A DNA stretch of 64,000 nucleotides from Skermanella aerolata KACC 11604 (GCF_000936425.1 NZ_AVFK01000029.1:43026-107025); one strand, 5' to 3'. Shown: positions 25,437 to 36,783, counted from the stretch's first letter. Translations and numbers: made by a program. Notes: generated by a model not told the origin, from the letters alone.

Positions 25437-26051
25437 TTACAGGAAGAAATCGTTCGATGACACGGTGGTCTGGCCGGTGAGTTCGATCTGCATGTCGCTC
25501 TGGGCATCCGCATCGGTATTCAACAGGACGCGCAGACCGCCGGTCGTGGGCGAGATCGAGAAGGACAGCTGGCCGACACCCGTGAAACTGCCGGTGCCGA
25601 TGAAGGAGAACGCCTGGTTTCCGGCGATGTTGGGGTTGGCGTCGATGCTGGAAAGGTCGATCTTGTCGGTTCCGCGCTGGAAATCCGTGATGATATCGCG
25701 ATTGCCGACACCCGTGCCGCTGTCGAGCAGGGAATTGAAGTCGAAAATGTCGATGCCGCTTCCGCCGGTCATGGTATCCACGCCGGAACCGCCGTCGATC
25801 CTGTCGCTGCCGGTGCCGCCGTTGAGCCTGTCGTTGCCGCTGCCGCCGACGAGGAAATCGTTGCCGGCTTCGCCAAGCAGGTCGTCATTGCCCGCATCGC
25901 CGCGAATGGCGTCGTTGCCGGTGCCGCCGAGCACGGTGTCGTTTCCAGCACCCGAAAAGAAAAAGTCGTTGCCTGCCAATAGATTGACGAAGTCGGTCTG
26001 GGGCGTGCCGCTGAGAACGTCATCGCCGTTAGTGCCAGATATAAAAGCCAT
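25437..26051 (-). CDS. Small RTX (hemolysin-type Ca-binding) secreted protein
   Basis: 204 residues with nonapeptide repeats GGxGxDxLx between residues 10 and 105 (GNDTVLGGTGNDAIRGDAGND and similar units). These bind Ca2+ in a parallel beta-roll after type I export. The C-terminal 90 residues (DFQRGTDKIDLSSID, VLLNTDADAQSDMQIELTG) resemble the serralysin-type C-terminal module. The extreme C-terminus (SSNDFFL) has the D-hydrophobic ending of type I signals. No N-terminal signal peptide and no enzymatic domain. No dedicated ABC exporter is next to it. A TolC-type protein and fusion protein lie 33 kb away. Confidence 0.87.
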   Translation of the reverse strand: MAFISGTNGDDVLSGTPQTDFVNLLAGNDFFFSGAGNDTVLGGTGNDAIRGDAGNDDLLGEAGNDFLVGGSGNDRLNGGTGSDRIDGGSGVDTMTGGSGIDIFDFNSLLDSGTGVGNRDIITDFQRGTDKIDLSSIDANPNIAGNQAFSFIGTGSFTGVGQLSFSISPTTGGLRVLLNTDADAQSDMQIELTGQTTVSSNDFFL

Positions 26052-26281
26052 GTCATGTCTCCAGGGGTTGGGTTTTTGTCAAAGTTCGCTTGCGAAAGCT
26101 TGGCCTTGACCCGGCGACATTTGCGCCATGACCCAATGAATGCCGCGGGATGACATCTTCTGCTGTCGCGCGAGTGACAGGAGACAATTTTTATTTACGC
26201 CGTGCGTCGGGCGCGGTTTGAGATCAATCGGTGAACTTCGGGAGGCGAGCCTTCTGACTGCGCCTCCGGCTGCTGTAAACG

Positions 26282-26327
26282 AGCACGCTCACGGTAAACG
26301 AGCAGGCCCGACCTACGGGAGCGTGCT
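26282..26327. repeat. Decayed family B repeat / hairpin downstream of suf operon
   Basis: AGCACGCTC (26282-26290) pairs with GAGCGTGCT (26319-26327). Between them is the partial family B arm AGGCCCGACCTAC (26304-26316). The same GAGCGTGCT segment borders the full copies at 960-1066 and 42727-42808. In the minus direction the hairpin lies about 25 bases after the sufA stop and could end the suf transcript. Otherwise the 300-base gap 26052-26351 holds nothing I recognise. Confidence 0.6.
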
Positions 26328-26351
26328 TTTGTACGCTAAAATTAACGAATA

Positions 26352-26690
26352 TCAGACGCTGAAGCTCTCGCCGCAGCCGCAGCGGGCTTTCTCGTTGGGG
26401 TTCTTGAAGACGAAGCCGCTTTGCAGCTTGTCGTCCACGAAGTCCATTTCGGTGCCGATCAGGAACATGGTGGCGGCGGGGTCGATCAGGATCTTGACGC
26501 CCTTGTCCTCCACGACTTCCTCGAACTTCTTGACCTCATCAGCGTATTCGACGGTGTAGCTGAGACCGGAGCAGCCACGGGCCTTGACGCCGACGCGCAG
26601 GCCGATAGCAGGCTTCTCGGACTTGGACATGATCTGCTTGACCCGCTCCGCCGCGGCGTCCGTGATCGTCATTGCCTTGGGTAGCGCCAT
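26352..26690 (-). CDS. sufA: A-type iron-sulfur carrier SufA
   Basis: Carries Fe-S clusters from the SufBCD scaffold to apo-proteins. 112 residues with the three conserved cysteines: Cys40 in VKARGCSGLSY and Cys104/Cys106 in KARCGCGESFSV. The A-type start MTITDAAAERVKQIM and ILIDPAATMFLIGTEMDFVD are standard. Last gene of the suf operon, 46 bases after sufT. Confidence 0.94.
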   Translation of the reverse strand: MALPKAMTITDAAAERVKQIMSKSEKPAIGLRVGVKARGCSGLSYTVEYADEVKKFEEVVEDKGVKILIDPAATMFLIGTEMDFVDDKLQSGFVFKNPNEKARCGCGESFSV

Positions 26691-26736
26691 TTCACTCTGT
26701 CTCCGACTTCATTCTTCCCGATCGAGATCTTCCCGA

Positions 26737-27159
26737 TCAGAACATGTCCAGTGCGACCTTGGCCTCGTCCGACATCATGCCGGGGTGCCAGGACGGTTCC
26801 CAAACCAGTTCGACCTTGCACGACTTGACCGCGTCGAGGTTCTCGATCACCTGCTGGACCTGCACCGGCATTTCGCCGGCGACCGGACAGGACGGCGCCG
26901 TCAGGGTCATGTCGACCTCGACGTTCCGGTCGCTGTCGACATCGACACGATAGACCAGTCCGAGTTCCCAAATGTTTACCGGGATCTCGGGGTCGTAGAC
27001 CGTGCGAATCGCGTCGAGCACCTGTTCCATCAGGACTTCGTTGTCCACGACGGGCGTCTGCTCAAGAACCTGTCCACTCGTATCGTCCGGCATCTCTTCG
27101 CCTCCCCCAGCCGCCTGTCCGCTAACCGCCTGTCCGTCCATCATCTGTCCGTCGCTCAT
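26737..27159 (-). CDS. sufT: SufT/MIP18-type (DUF59) Fe-S assembly protein
   Basis: DUF59 proteins assist Fe-S cluster maturation. The ATG at 27157-27159 overlaps the sufU TGA as ATGA, which fixes the start (140 residues; MSDGQMMDGQAVSGQAAG is a flexible N-terminus). The domain follows: LDAIRTVYDPEIPVNIWELGLVYRVDV, MTLTAPSCPVAGEMPVQVQQVIENL with the conserved Cys near residue 95, and VELVWEPSWHPGMMSDEAK. This is the normal place for sufT in alphaproteobacterial suf operons. Confidence 0.92.
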   Translation of the reverse strand: MSDGQMMDGQAVSGQAAGGGEEMPDDTSGQVLEQTPVVDNEVLMEQVLDAIRTVYDPEIPVNIWELGLVYRVDVDSDRNVEVDMTLTAPSCPVAGEMPVQVQQVIENLDAVKSCKVELVWEPSWHPGMMSDEAKVALDMF

Positions 27160-27626
27160 TCCGTGCTGGCCTTGGCGCCGCCCTTGAGGGCCGCATCCAT
27201 CGTGTGCCACGCCAGCGTCGCGCACTTGACGCGCATGGGGAACTGCCGCACGCCGGCCAGAACCTGGAGCTTCTCCATCGCTTCGTCATCGACGCCGTCG
27301 TGATGGACGTGCTCGTGGTCGTCCTTGGTGCACATCTCGTGGAAGCTCTCGAACAGGGTCTTGACCTGCTCCTCGCTCCGCCCGACCACCAGTTCGGTCA
27401 TCATCGACGCCGACGCGGTCGAGATGGCGCAGCCGCGTCCCTCGAAGGCCGCATCCTCGACGATGCCATCGCCGTTGACCTTCAGGAAGACCGCGACTTT
27501 GTCGCCGCACATCGGGTTGTCGCCCCGAGCTTCCCGGTTGGCGTCTTCCGGATGACGGAAGTTCCGCGGGTTCTTGCCGTGGTCCAGGATGACTTCCTGG
27601 TAGAGATCGCGAAGTTCGTCGAGCAT
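27156..27626 (-). CDS. sufU: SufU-like Fe-S scaffold/sulfur acceptor
   Basis: Zinc-dependent sulfur acceptor for SufS (SufU) or IscU-like scaffold. 156 residues. The ligands are Cys40 and Asp42 in NPMCGD, Cys66 in GRGCAIS and Cys135 in VKCATLAW, all present. The insertion between the second and third ligands (EEQVKTLFESFHEM...) is the SufU-type region rather than IscU LPPVK. His-rich HEHVHHD near 105 is unusual but may be a metal-binding extra. It overlaps sufS by one base and sufT by four. Confidence 0.92.
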   Translation of the reverse strand: MLDELRDLYQEVILDHGKNPRNFRHPEDANREARGDNPMCGDKVAVFLKVNGDGIVEDAAFEGRGCAISTASASMMTELVVGRSEEQVKTLFESFHEMCTKDDHEHVHHDGVDDEAMEKLQVLAGVRQFPMRVKCATLAWHTMDAALKGGAKASTE

Positions 27627-28894
27627 CAGCCGAAAATCTCCTTCACGCGCCGCAGCGCGCTTGCCAGCGCCTCGGCCTCCTCACGGGTGTTGTAGAGGCC
27701 GAACGAGGCGCGTGCCGTGGCCGCGACATTGTAGAAATCCATCAGCGGCTGGGCGCAGTGATGCCCGGCCCTGACCGCGACGCCGGCCCGGTCGATGATC
27801 GTTCCGACATCGTGAGGATGGGCGCCGTCCAGCGTGAAGGAAAGGATGCTGGCCTTGTGCGGCGATGTGCCGTAGATCCGGATGCCGGGAATCTCCGACA
27901 GAAGCTCCGTCGCGTAGGTCAGCACGTCGTGCTCGTGGGCGGCGATCCGGTCGAGCCCCAACCCCATCAGGTAGTCGAGGGCGGCGCCCAGCCCAATCAC
28001 TTCGACGATGGCCGGCGTTCCGGCTTCGAAGCGATGGGGCAGGCCCTTGAAGGTGGTTTCCTCGAACGTGACGCGGGCGATCATGTCGCCGCCGCCCTGG
28101 TAGGGCGGCATGCCTTCCAAAATCTCGGCCTTGCCGTAGAGAACGCCGACGCCGGTCGGGCCGTACAGCTTATGGCCGGAAAAGACGTAGAAGTCGACGT
28201 CCAGGTCCTGGACGTCGGTTCCCAAGTGGGTGACGCCCTGGCAGCCGTCCAGCAGGACCGGCACGCCCTTTTCATGGGCCAGCCGGACGATGTCCTTGAC
28301 CGGGTTGATCGTGCCCAGCGCGTTGGACATGTGGCTGATGGCGACCAGCTTGGTCTTGGGACCCAGCAGCTTCTCGTACTCGTCCATCAGCAGGGTGCCG
28401 CTCTCGTCGATCGGCACGACCTTGAGGACGATGCCCTTCTCGGTCCGGAGCATCTGCCACGGCACGATATTGGCGTGATGTTCCATCTGCGAAACGATGA
28501 TCTCGTCGCCTTCGCGCAGGTTGGTGCGGCCCCAGCTTGCCGCGACGAGGTTGATCGCCTCGGTGGCGCTGCGGGTGAAGATGATCTCCCGGTCCTCGCG
28601 CGCGTTGATGAAGCGCTGAACCGTCTTGCGCGCCGTCTCGAACCGGGTCGTCGCGGTGGCGCTCAGCCAGTGCAGACCCCGGTGGACGTTGGAGTATTCC
28701 TCCGTCATGCAGGAAACCATGGTGTCGATCACCTGGCGCGGCTTCTGGGCGCTGGCGGCGCTGTCCAGATAGACCAGCGGCTTGCCGTAGACGGTCCGCG
28801 ACAGGATGGGGAAGTCCTTGCGGACTTCGTACACGTCGAACGGGGCTGCCGTCCCGGTCTCAAGTTCCTGCCGCACCTTGGTGATCTCGTTCAT
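27626..28894 (-). CDS. sufS: Cysteine desulfurase SufS
   Basis: PLP enzyme taking sulfur from cysteine for cluster assembly. Lys242 in YVFSGHKLYGPTGVG binds PLP, and the persulfide Cys380 lies in VRAGHHCAQPLM, the short loop of group II (SufS) enzymes. Start MNEITKVRQELETG..., 422 residues, usual length. ATEAINLVAASWG and SQMEHHANIVPW are further hallmarks. Between sufD and sufU in the operon. Confidence 0.95.
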   Translation of the reverse strand: MNEITKVRQELETGTAAPFDVYEVRKDFPILSRTVYGKPLVYLDSAASAQKPRQVIDTMVSCMTEEYSNVHRGLHWLSATATTRFETARKTVQRFINAREDREIIFTRSATEAINLVAASWGRTNLREGDEIIVSQMEHHANIVPWQMLRTEKGIVLKVVPIDESGTLLMDEYEKLLGPKTKLVAISHMSNALGTINPVKDIVRLAHEKGVPVLLDGCQGVTHLGTDVQDLDVDFYVFSGHKLYGPTGVGVLYGKAEILEGMPPYQGGGDMIARVTFEETTFKGLPHRFEAGTPAIVEVIGLGAALDYLMGLGLDRIAAHEHDVLTYATELLSEIPGIRIYGTSPHKASILSFTLDGAHPHDVGTIIDRAGVAVRAGHHCAQPLMDFYNVAATARASFGLYNTREEAEALASALRRVKEIFG

Positions 28895-28933
28895 GTCGTT
28901 TCCTTACCCTTTACCGGCGCCCGGCTCTGCAAC

Positions 28934-30265
28934 TCAGGAACGCTGCGACTTGAGCCAACCGGAGACGATCCCCTGGAAGGAATCGCGTACCGTTTCGATC
29001 CGGACCTCCTCGATGGCATCCGCCAGGAAGGCCGCGATCAGGAGATTGCGCGCGGACTCCAGATCGATGCCGCGAGCGCGGAGATAGAAGAGCTGGTCGT
29101 CGTCCAGCTCGCCGGCGGTGGCACCGTGGCTGCACTTGACGTCGTCGGCGTAGATCTCAAGCTCCGGCTTGCTGTCGATCTCGGCCGTGTCGGACAGCAG
29201 CAGCGCCCGGTTCAACTGGTAGCCGTCGGTCTTCTGCGCATCCGGCCGGACGATGATCTTGCCCTGGAAGACCGCCTTGGCGTTGCCGTCGATGACGCCC
29301 TTGTAGACTTCGCGGCTGGTGCATTGCGGATGGGCATGGTCGATCACGGTGGTCGTATCGCAGTGCTGAACGCCGTTCACCATATAGGCGCCCGACAAGC
29401 GGCATTCGACACCCGTCCCGTTCAACACAGGCTTGATTTCATTGCGGGACAGCCGGCCGCCGATGGTCAGCACGAAGTTGTCGTAGCTGCTGTCCTTGGC
29501 CAGATCCGCCGTGACGGTCGCCATGTGGAAGGCTTGGGGCGTTTCCCGCTGCGCCTTGTAGTGATGCAGGCGCGCACCTTCCCCGGCCACGATCTCGGTC
29601 ACGAGGTTGGAGAAGTAGGTCCCGGCGCCGAGCCCGACATGATGTTCGACCACCGTCGCTTCGGCATTGGCTTCCACGACGATCAGGATGCGCGGGTGGT
29701 GCATGGTCGGATTTTCCGACCCGCTGCCGACGAACACGACCTCGATCGGCTCCGCGATGGCGACGCCCTTGGGCACGTGAACCACGACGCCGTCGGACAG
29801 GAAGGCGGTGTTGAGCGCCTGGAACGGGTTGGAGTCGGTGACCCCGACCTTGCCCAGGTACTGCTCAAGCAGACCGGCCTGCGACACCAGTGCTTCGCCC
29901 AGCGACGTCACGACGGCACCGGCGGGGAGCGTGCCAATGGAGGACAGATCCGACCGGTAGGCGCCATCGACGAACACCAGACGGTGCGACGGCTGGCCTG
30001 CCGGCATGACCGTCGGCAGCAGGTCGATAGCCACCGTACCGGCGGCGGCGGGAGCCGGTGCGAAGGCGAACTTTTCCAGCGGACGCAGGCTGGTATAGCG
30101 CCACGCCTCGACCCGAGCGCCGGGGAAGCCCTGCTTGCGGAAACGGGCGATCCCGGCTTCGCGCAGGGAGCCCAGCCAGGGCAGGGTGCCGCCGGGCAGG
30201 CCGGAGGCTATCCGACCGTAATGGTCCAGGTAGGACTGGATGGGGGATGCGGTTTCAGTCGCCAT
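28934..30265 (-). CDS. sufD: Fe-S assembly scaffold component SufD
   Basis: Partner of SufB and SufC in the SufBC2D scaffold. 443 residues. The C-terminal beta-helix has the family pattern CSHGATAGELDDDQLFYLRARGID, followed by ARNLLIAAFLADAI. The conserved His corresponding to the E. coli SufD active-site His is in KCSHGAT. Four bases separate it from sufC. The N-terminal part (AGLPGGTLPWLGSLREAGIARFRKQGFPGARVEAWRYTSLRPLEKF in blocks) is normal for SufD. Confidence 0.94.
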   Translation of the reverse strand: MATETASPIQSYLDHYGRIASGLPGGTLPWLGSLREAGIARFRKQGFPGARVEAWRYTSLRPLEKFAFAPAPAAAGTVAIDLLPTVMPAGQPSHRLVFVDGAYRSDLSSIGTLPAGAVVTSLGEALVSQAGLLEQYLGKVGVTDSNPFQALNTAFLSDGVVVHVPKGVAIAEPIEVVFVGSGSENPTMHHPRILIVVEANAEATVVEHHVGLGAGTYFSNLVTEIVAGEGARLHHYKAQRETPQAFHMATVTADLAKDSSYDNFVLTIGGRLSRNEIKPVLNGTGVECRLSGAYMVNGVQHCDTTTVIDHAHPQCTSREVYKGVIDGNAKAVFQGKIIVRPDAQKTDGYQLNRALLLSDTAEIDSKPELEIYADDVKCSHGATAGELDDDQLFYLRARGIDLESARNLLIAAFLADAIEEVRIETVRDSFQGIVSGWLKSQRS

Positions 30266-30269
30266 GGTA

Positions 30270-31022
<753 letters not shown>

Positions 31023-31094
31023 CGGTTCGGTTCCGTTCGGTATCTTGTTTTTTGGGGTGGTTCAGCCGGGATTTATGGAGAGGGCGCGCAGGGT

Positions 31095-32559
<1,465 letters not shown>

Positions 32560-32576
<17 letters not shown>

Positions 32577-33069
32577 GCTTCTCTCCTATTACCCTCGTAG
32601 TCCGTCCGGTCCGACGGTTATCGATCAATTCGTTCTGCTCCAGCGCCGCCAGCGGTGGAAACGCCGGCACCGTGCTCATATCCGCCAAAGTCACTTCTTC
32701 CAAGGCCCGGCGGACGGCGCGGTTGACCTTGTCCCAATTGCCCCGCATGGGGCACAGGCTTTCGACGTCGCAATGCCCTTCGGCGCCATCGACGCAGGCG
32801 GTCAGTGCTATCGGCCCGTCCACAGCGCTGATGATCTCGGCGATCGAAATGCCTTCCGCCGCGCGCGTCAGGCTGTAGCCGCCGGCCGCGCCCCGATGGG
32901 AGTCCATCAGGCCGGCAGGGGCCAGCAGTTTCATGAGTTTGGCGACAGTGGGAGCAGGGACGCCGGTGCGCTCGGCAAGCTGAGGAACGGTCTGGACGCA
33001 GGCGCCGTCACGCGCCATTCGCGCCATCACGATCACCGCGTAGTCCGTCATCTTGCTGAGCTTGATCAT
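32560..33069 (-). CDS. Rrf2-family Fe-S assembly regulator (IscR/SufR-like)
   Basis: 169 residues. The N-terminal winged helix [19 protein letters not shown] and [31 protein letters not shown] is the Rrf2 DNA-binding domain with its wing (RGAAGGY). The cluster ligands are Cys92, Cys100 and Cys106 ([16 protein letters not shown]), almost at the positions of IscR (92, 98, 104). It probably holds a labile Fe-S cluster and represses or activates the suf operon it heads. A large palindrome overlaps its own promoter just upstream, pointing to autoregulation. Confidence 0.92.
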
Positions 33070-33078
33070 CCCGGCGCC

Positions 33079-33132
33079 TTAATCCGTACCAATCTGGTAC
33101 TGATTAAGTGATGAGCCGCGCTGGGATGTCAA
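33079..33132 (-). promoter_or_regulatory. suf operon promoter with palindromic operator
   Basis: A 29-base palindrome spans 33079-33107: TTAATC, one base, GTACCA, three bases, TGGTAC, one base, GATTAA, perfect in both arm pairs. On the minus strand TTGACA (33127-33132) is a perfect -35 box. An AT-rich TTAA hexamer of the palindrome 17-19 bases farther on sits where the -10 would be. Thus the operator covers the -10 and start region, 10 bases before the Rrf2 start codon. It is the natural binding site of the Rrf2 protein. Confidence 0.7.
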
Positions 33133-33180
33133 GGTGCTTGACGGCCCGATCATACGCCTTTCGGCCGGGACGATGAAAGA

Positions 33181-33197
33181 CCCAGTGCATTACTGGG
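33181..33197 (-). terminator. Weak hairpin after thpR
   Basis: CCCAGT-GCATT-ACTGGG forms a 6-base-pair stem. It lies about 55 bases after the thpR stop in the direction of transcription and is followed (minus strand) by a short TCTTTC. May act as a weak intrinsic terminator; also located between thpR and the suf promoter. Confidence 0.35.
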
Positions 33198-33250
33198 GCA
33201 TTTTAAACGTGGTTGAGTGAGTGCGACATTCCGCCGCGTCGAAGGGTGGA

Positions 33251-33796
33251 TCAGCCCGACGGTTCCAGCGGGTAGTCCCGCAGCGGATCATAAACCACGC
33301 CGCTCCGTCCCGGACGGCTTTCGAGCAGGGTGAAATGCCCGATCGGGATCGGACCGGCGCGGAACAGTCCGCGATCCTCGATGAAGCGGCCGACCCGCTC
33401 CTGGGGGGAGTTGTGGAGGCGGGCGAGGGTCACGTGGGGCGTATAGCGGCGTTCTTCAGGCGGAAATCCCGCACGCACCAGCGCCGATTCGACCTTCTGG
33501 TTCAGGTGGAACAGCGCCTCGTTGCGCTCCACCCCGGCCCACAGGATGCGCGACCGGCTGCCGCTGCCGAACTGGCCGACGCCGTCGAGCACGAGGTCGA
33601 AGGCGGGCGCAGAGACGCCCGCAAGAGCCTCGTCTATGTCGGGGATCAGCCCGTTCTCGACCTCGCCGATGAAGCGGACGGTCAAGTGCAGGTTATTGAT
33701 TTCGGTCCAGCGGGCGCCGGGGACGCCGCCGCCGAGGCCGGCGAGGCGTTCCCGGACGGCTGCCGGCAGTTCCAGGGCTACGAACAAGCGAATCAT
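33251..33796 (-). CDS. thpR: RNA 2',3'-cyclic phosphodiesterase (ThpR/LigT)
   Basis: 2H phosphoesterase that opens 2',3'-cyclic phosphates in RNA. 181 residues, with both HxT motifs: HLTV in NNLHLTVRFIGEV (near residue 37) and HVTL in YTPHVTLARL (near 120). Start MIRLFVALELPAAVRERL is diagnostic of the family. It is downstream of the aldo/keto reductase on the same strand by 50 bases. Confidence 0.93.
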   Translation of the reverse strand: MIRLFVALELPAAVRERLAGLGGGVPGARWTEINNLHLTVRFIGEVENGLIPDIDEALAGVSAPAFDLVLDGVGQFGSGSRSRILWAGVERNEALFHLNQKVESALVRAGFPPEERRYTPHVTLARLHNSPQERVGRFIEDRGLFRAGPIPIGHFTLLESRPGRSGVVYDPLRDYPLEPSG

Positions 33797-33845
33797 GGTG
33801 CATCAAGCCGACGAACGGCGTCTTCAAGGTCTCAGGGACAGGGGC

Positions 33846-34889
33846 CTATGGACAGGGGTTCGGGAGCCTTTCGTGGACGTCCTCGATCTCCTTCAACACC
33901 TCTTCCGACAGATTGATTTCGATGGAGTCGATGTTGGTCTTCAGATGCTCCATCGACGTGGCGCCGATGATGTTGGACGTCACGAAGGGCTGCCGGTTGA
34001 CGAAGGCCAGCGCCAGATGCGCCGGGTCCAGGCCGTGGCGCTTGGCGATGTCCAGATAGGCGCGGACGGCCGGATCGGCGTTGACCTTGTCGTAGCGCGA
34101 CTTGCGGTGGTCCAGCGCGCGGCGGGTGCCGGGCGGAACAGCGCCGTCCAGGTACTTGCCGGTCAGGGTCGCGGCGGCCAGCGGCGAGTAGGCCAGCAGG
34201 CCGGCCTGTTCGCGGACCGAGACCTCGGCCAGACCGTCCTCGTAGCTGCGGTTCAGCAGGTTGTAGGCGTTCTGGACGCTGACGACGCGGGGCAGGCCTA
34301 GCTGGTCGGCCAGCCGCAGGAAGGTCATCGTGCCCCAGGGCGACTCGTTAGACAGGCCGATGAAGCGGACCTTGCCGGAACGCACGAGGTCGTCGGCGGC
34401 GCGCAGCGTCTCCTCGATCGGCGTCGCTTCCGCGTCGTCTCCGCCCTTGTAGCCGCGCGCGCCGAAGCGGGCGGTGGTGCGGTCGGGCCAGTGGAATTGG
34501 TAGAGGTCGATGTAGTCGGTTTTCAGCCGGGACAGGCTGTCCTCGACGGCGCGGACGAGGTTGTCGCGGTCAAGCCGCGCCTGGCCTTCGCGAATCCAGC
34601 CGAATCCTCCTGGAGCCCGGCCGATCGCCTTGCTCGCCAGCACGACCTTGTCGCGGCTGCCCCGGCTCTCGAACCACGTGCCGATGATCCTCTCGGTCGA
34701 ACCGTAGCTCTCCTCGATCGGCGGGATCGCGTACATCTCGGCGGTGTCCCAGAAATTGACGCCGCGCTCCAGCGCGTAGTCCATCTGGGCGTGGCCCTCG
34801 GCCTCCGTGTTCTGCCGCCCCCAGGTCATCGTCCCAAGGCAGATGGCGCTGACCTGCACGTCGGTGCGGCCCAGTCTCCGGTATTCCAT
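33846..34889 (-). CDS. NADP-dependent aldo/keto reductase, Tas-like
   Basis: 347 residues from ATG 34887-34889 (MEYRRLGRTDVQVSAICLGTM), with AAGGA upstream. The Tas-like mark is MTWGRQNTEAEGHAQMDYALERGVNFWDTAEMYAIPP. The catalytic tetrad is Asp in FWDTAEMY, Tyr in the same segment, Lys in VLASKAIG and His in YQFHWPDRT. It ends VTSNIIGATSMEHLKTNIDSIEINLS, the NADP-binding tail. The natural substrate is unknown. It probably forms a short unit with thpR. Confidence 0.9.
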   Translation of the reverse strand: MEYRRLGRTDVQVSAICLGTMTWGRQNTEAEGHAQMDYALERGVNFWDTAEMYAIPPIEESYGSTERIIGTWFESRGSRDKVVLASKAIGRAPGGFGWIREGQARLDRDNLVRAVEDSLSRLKTDYIDLYQFHWPDRTTARFGARGYKGGDDAEATPIEETLRAADDLVRSGKVRFIGLSNESPWGTMTFLRLADQLGLPRVVSVQNAYNLLNRSYEDGLAEVSVREQAGLLAYSPLAAATLTGKYLDGAVPPGTRRALDHRKSRYDKVNADPAVRAYLDIAKRHGLDPAHLALAFVNRQPFVTSNIIGATSMEHLKTNIDSIEINLSEEVLKEIEDVHERLPNPCP

Positions 34890-34932
34890 GGTATTCCTTG
34901 TAGAACTTTTCAAACTTACAGGAGGCTTAAAC

Positions 34933-36084
34933 TTACAGGAAGAGGGTGAGTACGCCGGTATAGCCGTAAAGCCGGTTGTGGGAAATCTCCCCGTTGGCGA
35001 AAAATCCCACCAGCGGAAAATCGCCCAGCGTGTCCCGGATCGTCTTCAGCTCCTGGCTATCGTCGCCGAACAGCGCCGGTCCGCGGGCAAGGCAGGACAC
35101 GTAGACGCCGCCGCGCGGCGGCCCCTTCAGCCGCTTCTGGATGACGGACAGCATCCGCTCCAGATCGGCCTGGGCGCTCGCCAGATCGCGCCGTGCGAAC
35201 ATGATGGAGCGGCCCGGCTCGACCATGTCGCCGATGGCGATCAGCCCGTGGTTGGGATCGATGCCGACCAGATTGCGCACGAGATAGTCGCCGGTATCCG
35301 ACCCGGTGATCGGCAGTGCGGCGAAGATATAGCCGGCGACCCGGCGCAGGTCGCGCGCCAGCAGCTCGCCGATGTCCTCCTTGAAGACGTCCAGCGCCGG
35401 CCTGCCGTCGATTTCGACGATGATGTTGTTCTGTGCCCTGGTGATCTTGTGGACCGGCCCGATCGGCGTGCAGCCCTGCGTCAGGCCGGTGGCGACCGGG
35501 ACGTCGCTGGAGAACAGCACGCCCGACACGCCGCCCTCGATCACCGGGGCGGTGCCCGGCCGCCCGCCGAACTGGCCGTAGTTGGTCCGGGACGATGTCA
35601 GCCCGCCGACCAGGAAGCCGCCCAGCGCGTCGGACAGTTCGGGGATAATGTCGTGGGTCTGGGGATTGCGAGGATCACCGTGGACCAGCGCCAGCACCGG
35701 GCCATGGCCCTTCAGCCATTCCACCGTCTCGGGGGCGAAGCCCTCGATGCTCTCGGTGATGGGGGCGGGCAGGTGGAAGCTGCCGGGTTCGAACTGCGCC
35801 GCCATCACGGCGATGGCCGGCTTGCCGAACAGCTCCTCACCCGTCGCACAGATGCCGATGCCGACCGTCCCGACCCAGTCCTTGATGCCGGTGACGCCGC
35901 GCATCAGCGTCACGATGCTGACGGCATCGGCGGCCAGCTCGTCGGAAATGTAGAGGAAGCCCAGGTTGCAGCCGTCGACCGGCCCCAGCTTGTCCAGGCA
36001 GGCCTTGACCGTCGTGCGCCAGTCCTCGCCGGTTCCCACGGCCGATGCGAAGCGGGCGCCGGTCGGTGCGTCACGCCCGCTCAT
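34933..36084 (-). CDS. FIST C-domain protein (second FIST protein)
   Basis: 383 residues. The N-terminus ARFASAVGTGEDWRTTVKACLDKL is a typical FIST start. VGTVGIGICATGEELFGKPAIAVMAAQF (GCSA-type block), LGGFLVGGLTSSRTNYGQFG and the C-terminal GVYVSCLARGPALFGDDSQELKTIRDTLGDFPLVGFFANGEI in blocks define FIST and FIST_C. Cytoplasmic. Its ATG overlaps the TGA of tesA as ATGA, so it is translationally coupled to a periplasmic esterase, an unexpected partner. No kinase or GGDEF gene is adjacent. Confidence 0.9.
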   Translation of the reverse strand: MSGRDAPTGARFASAVGTGEDWRTTVKACLDKLGPVDGCNLGFLYISDELAADAVSIVTLMRGVTGIKDWVGTVGIGICATGEELFGKPAIAVMAAQFEPGSFHLPAPITESIEGFAPETVEWLKGHGPVLALVHGDPRNPQTHDIIPELSDALGGFLVGGLTSSRTNYGQFGGRPGTAPVIEGGVSGVLFSSDVPVATGLTQGCTPIGPVHKITRAQNNIIVEIDGRPALDVFKEDIGELLARDLRRVAGYIFAALPITGSDTGDYLVRNLVGIDPNHGLIAIGDMVEPGRSIMFARRDLASAQADLERMLSVIQKRLKGPPRGGVYVSCLARGPALFGDDSQELKTIRDTLGDFPLVGFFANGEISHNRLYGYTGVLTLFL

Positions 36085-36783
36085 TTGCCTTTTGCTCCCG
36101 TATCGGCTGTTCCGGGAAGACCGTCGATCAGGGCGGTCAGGTGCGGCAAAATGCCATCCACCACGATCGCGACACCCTTGGCATTGGGATGCATCCCGTC
36201 CTCCTGGTTCAGCTTGGGGTCCAAGGCCACCCCCTCCAGGAAGAAAGGATAGAGCGGCACGTCATGTTTCGCGGCGAGTTCCGGATATATCGCGTTGAAG
36301 CGGTCGCCGTACTCCCGCCCCAGGTTGCGCGGCGCGTACATCCCGGCCAGCAGGGTCGGGACTCCGCGCTCTTTCATCACCGTAAGAATGGCATCCAGGT
36401 TCTCCCGCGTCGAGGCTGGATCGAGGCCGCGCAACCCGTCATTTGCGCCTAGTTCCACCACCGCGACATCCGGCTGATCGCCTAGCGCCCAGTCCAGCCG
36501 CGCCCTGCCGCCCGCCGTGGTATCGCCGGAAACGCCGGCGTTTATCACCTGGACGTCATAGCCCTTGTCCTTCAGCGCCTGCTGGAGCCTGGTGGTGAAG
36601 GCGTCGGCTTCCGGCAGCCCATAGCCGGCGGTCAGGCTGTCGCCAAGCGCCAGAATCTTGACCGGTTCAGCCGCTGCGACAGGCGTCATCGCCACTCCCA
36701 ACCCCAGCGCCGCGACGGCGGTTGCCTTCGCAACCGCGTTGAAAAGCCGGCCACGCAAGCCATATCCGCTTGAGCGTTCATGA

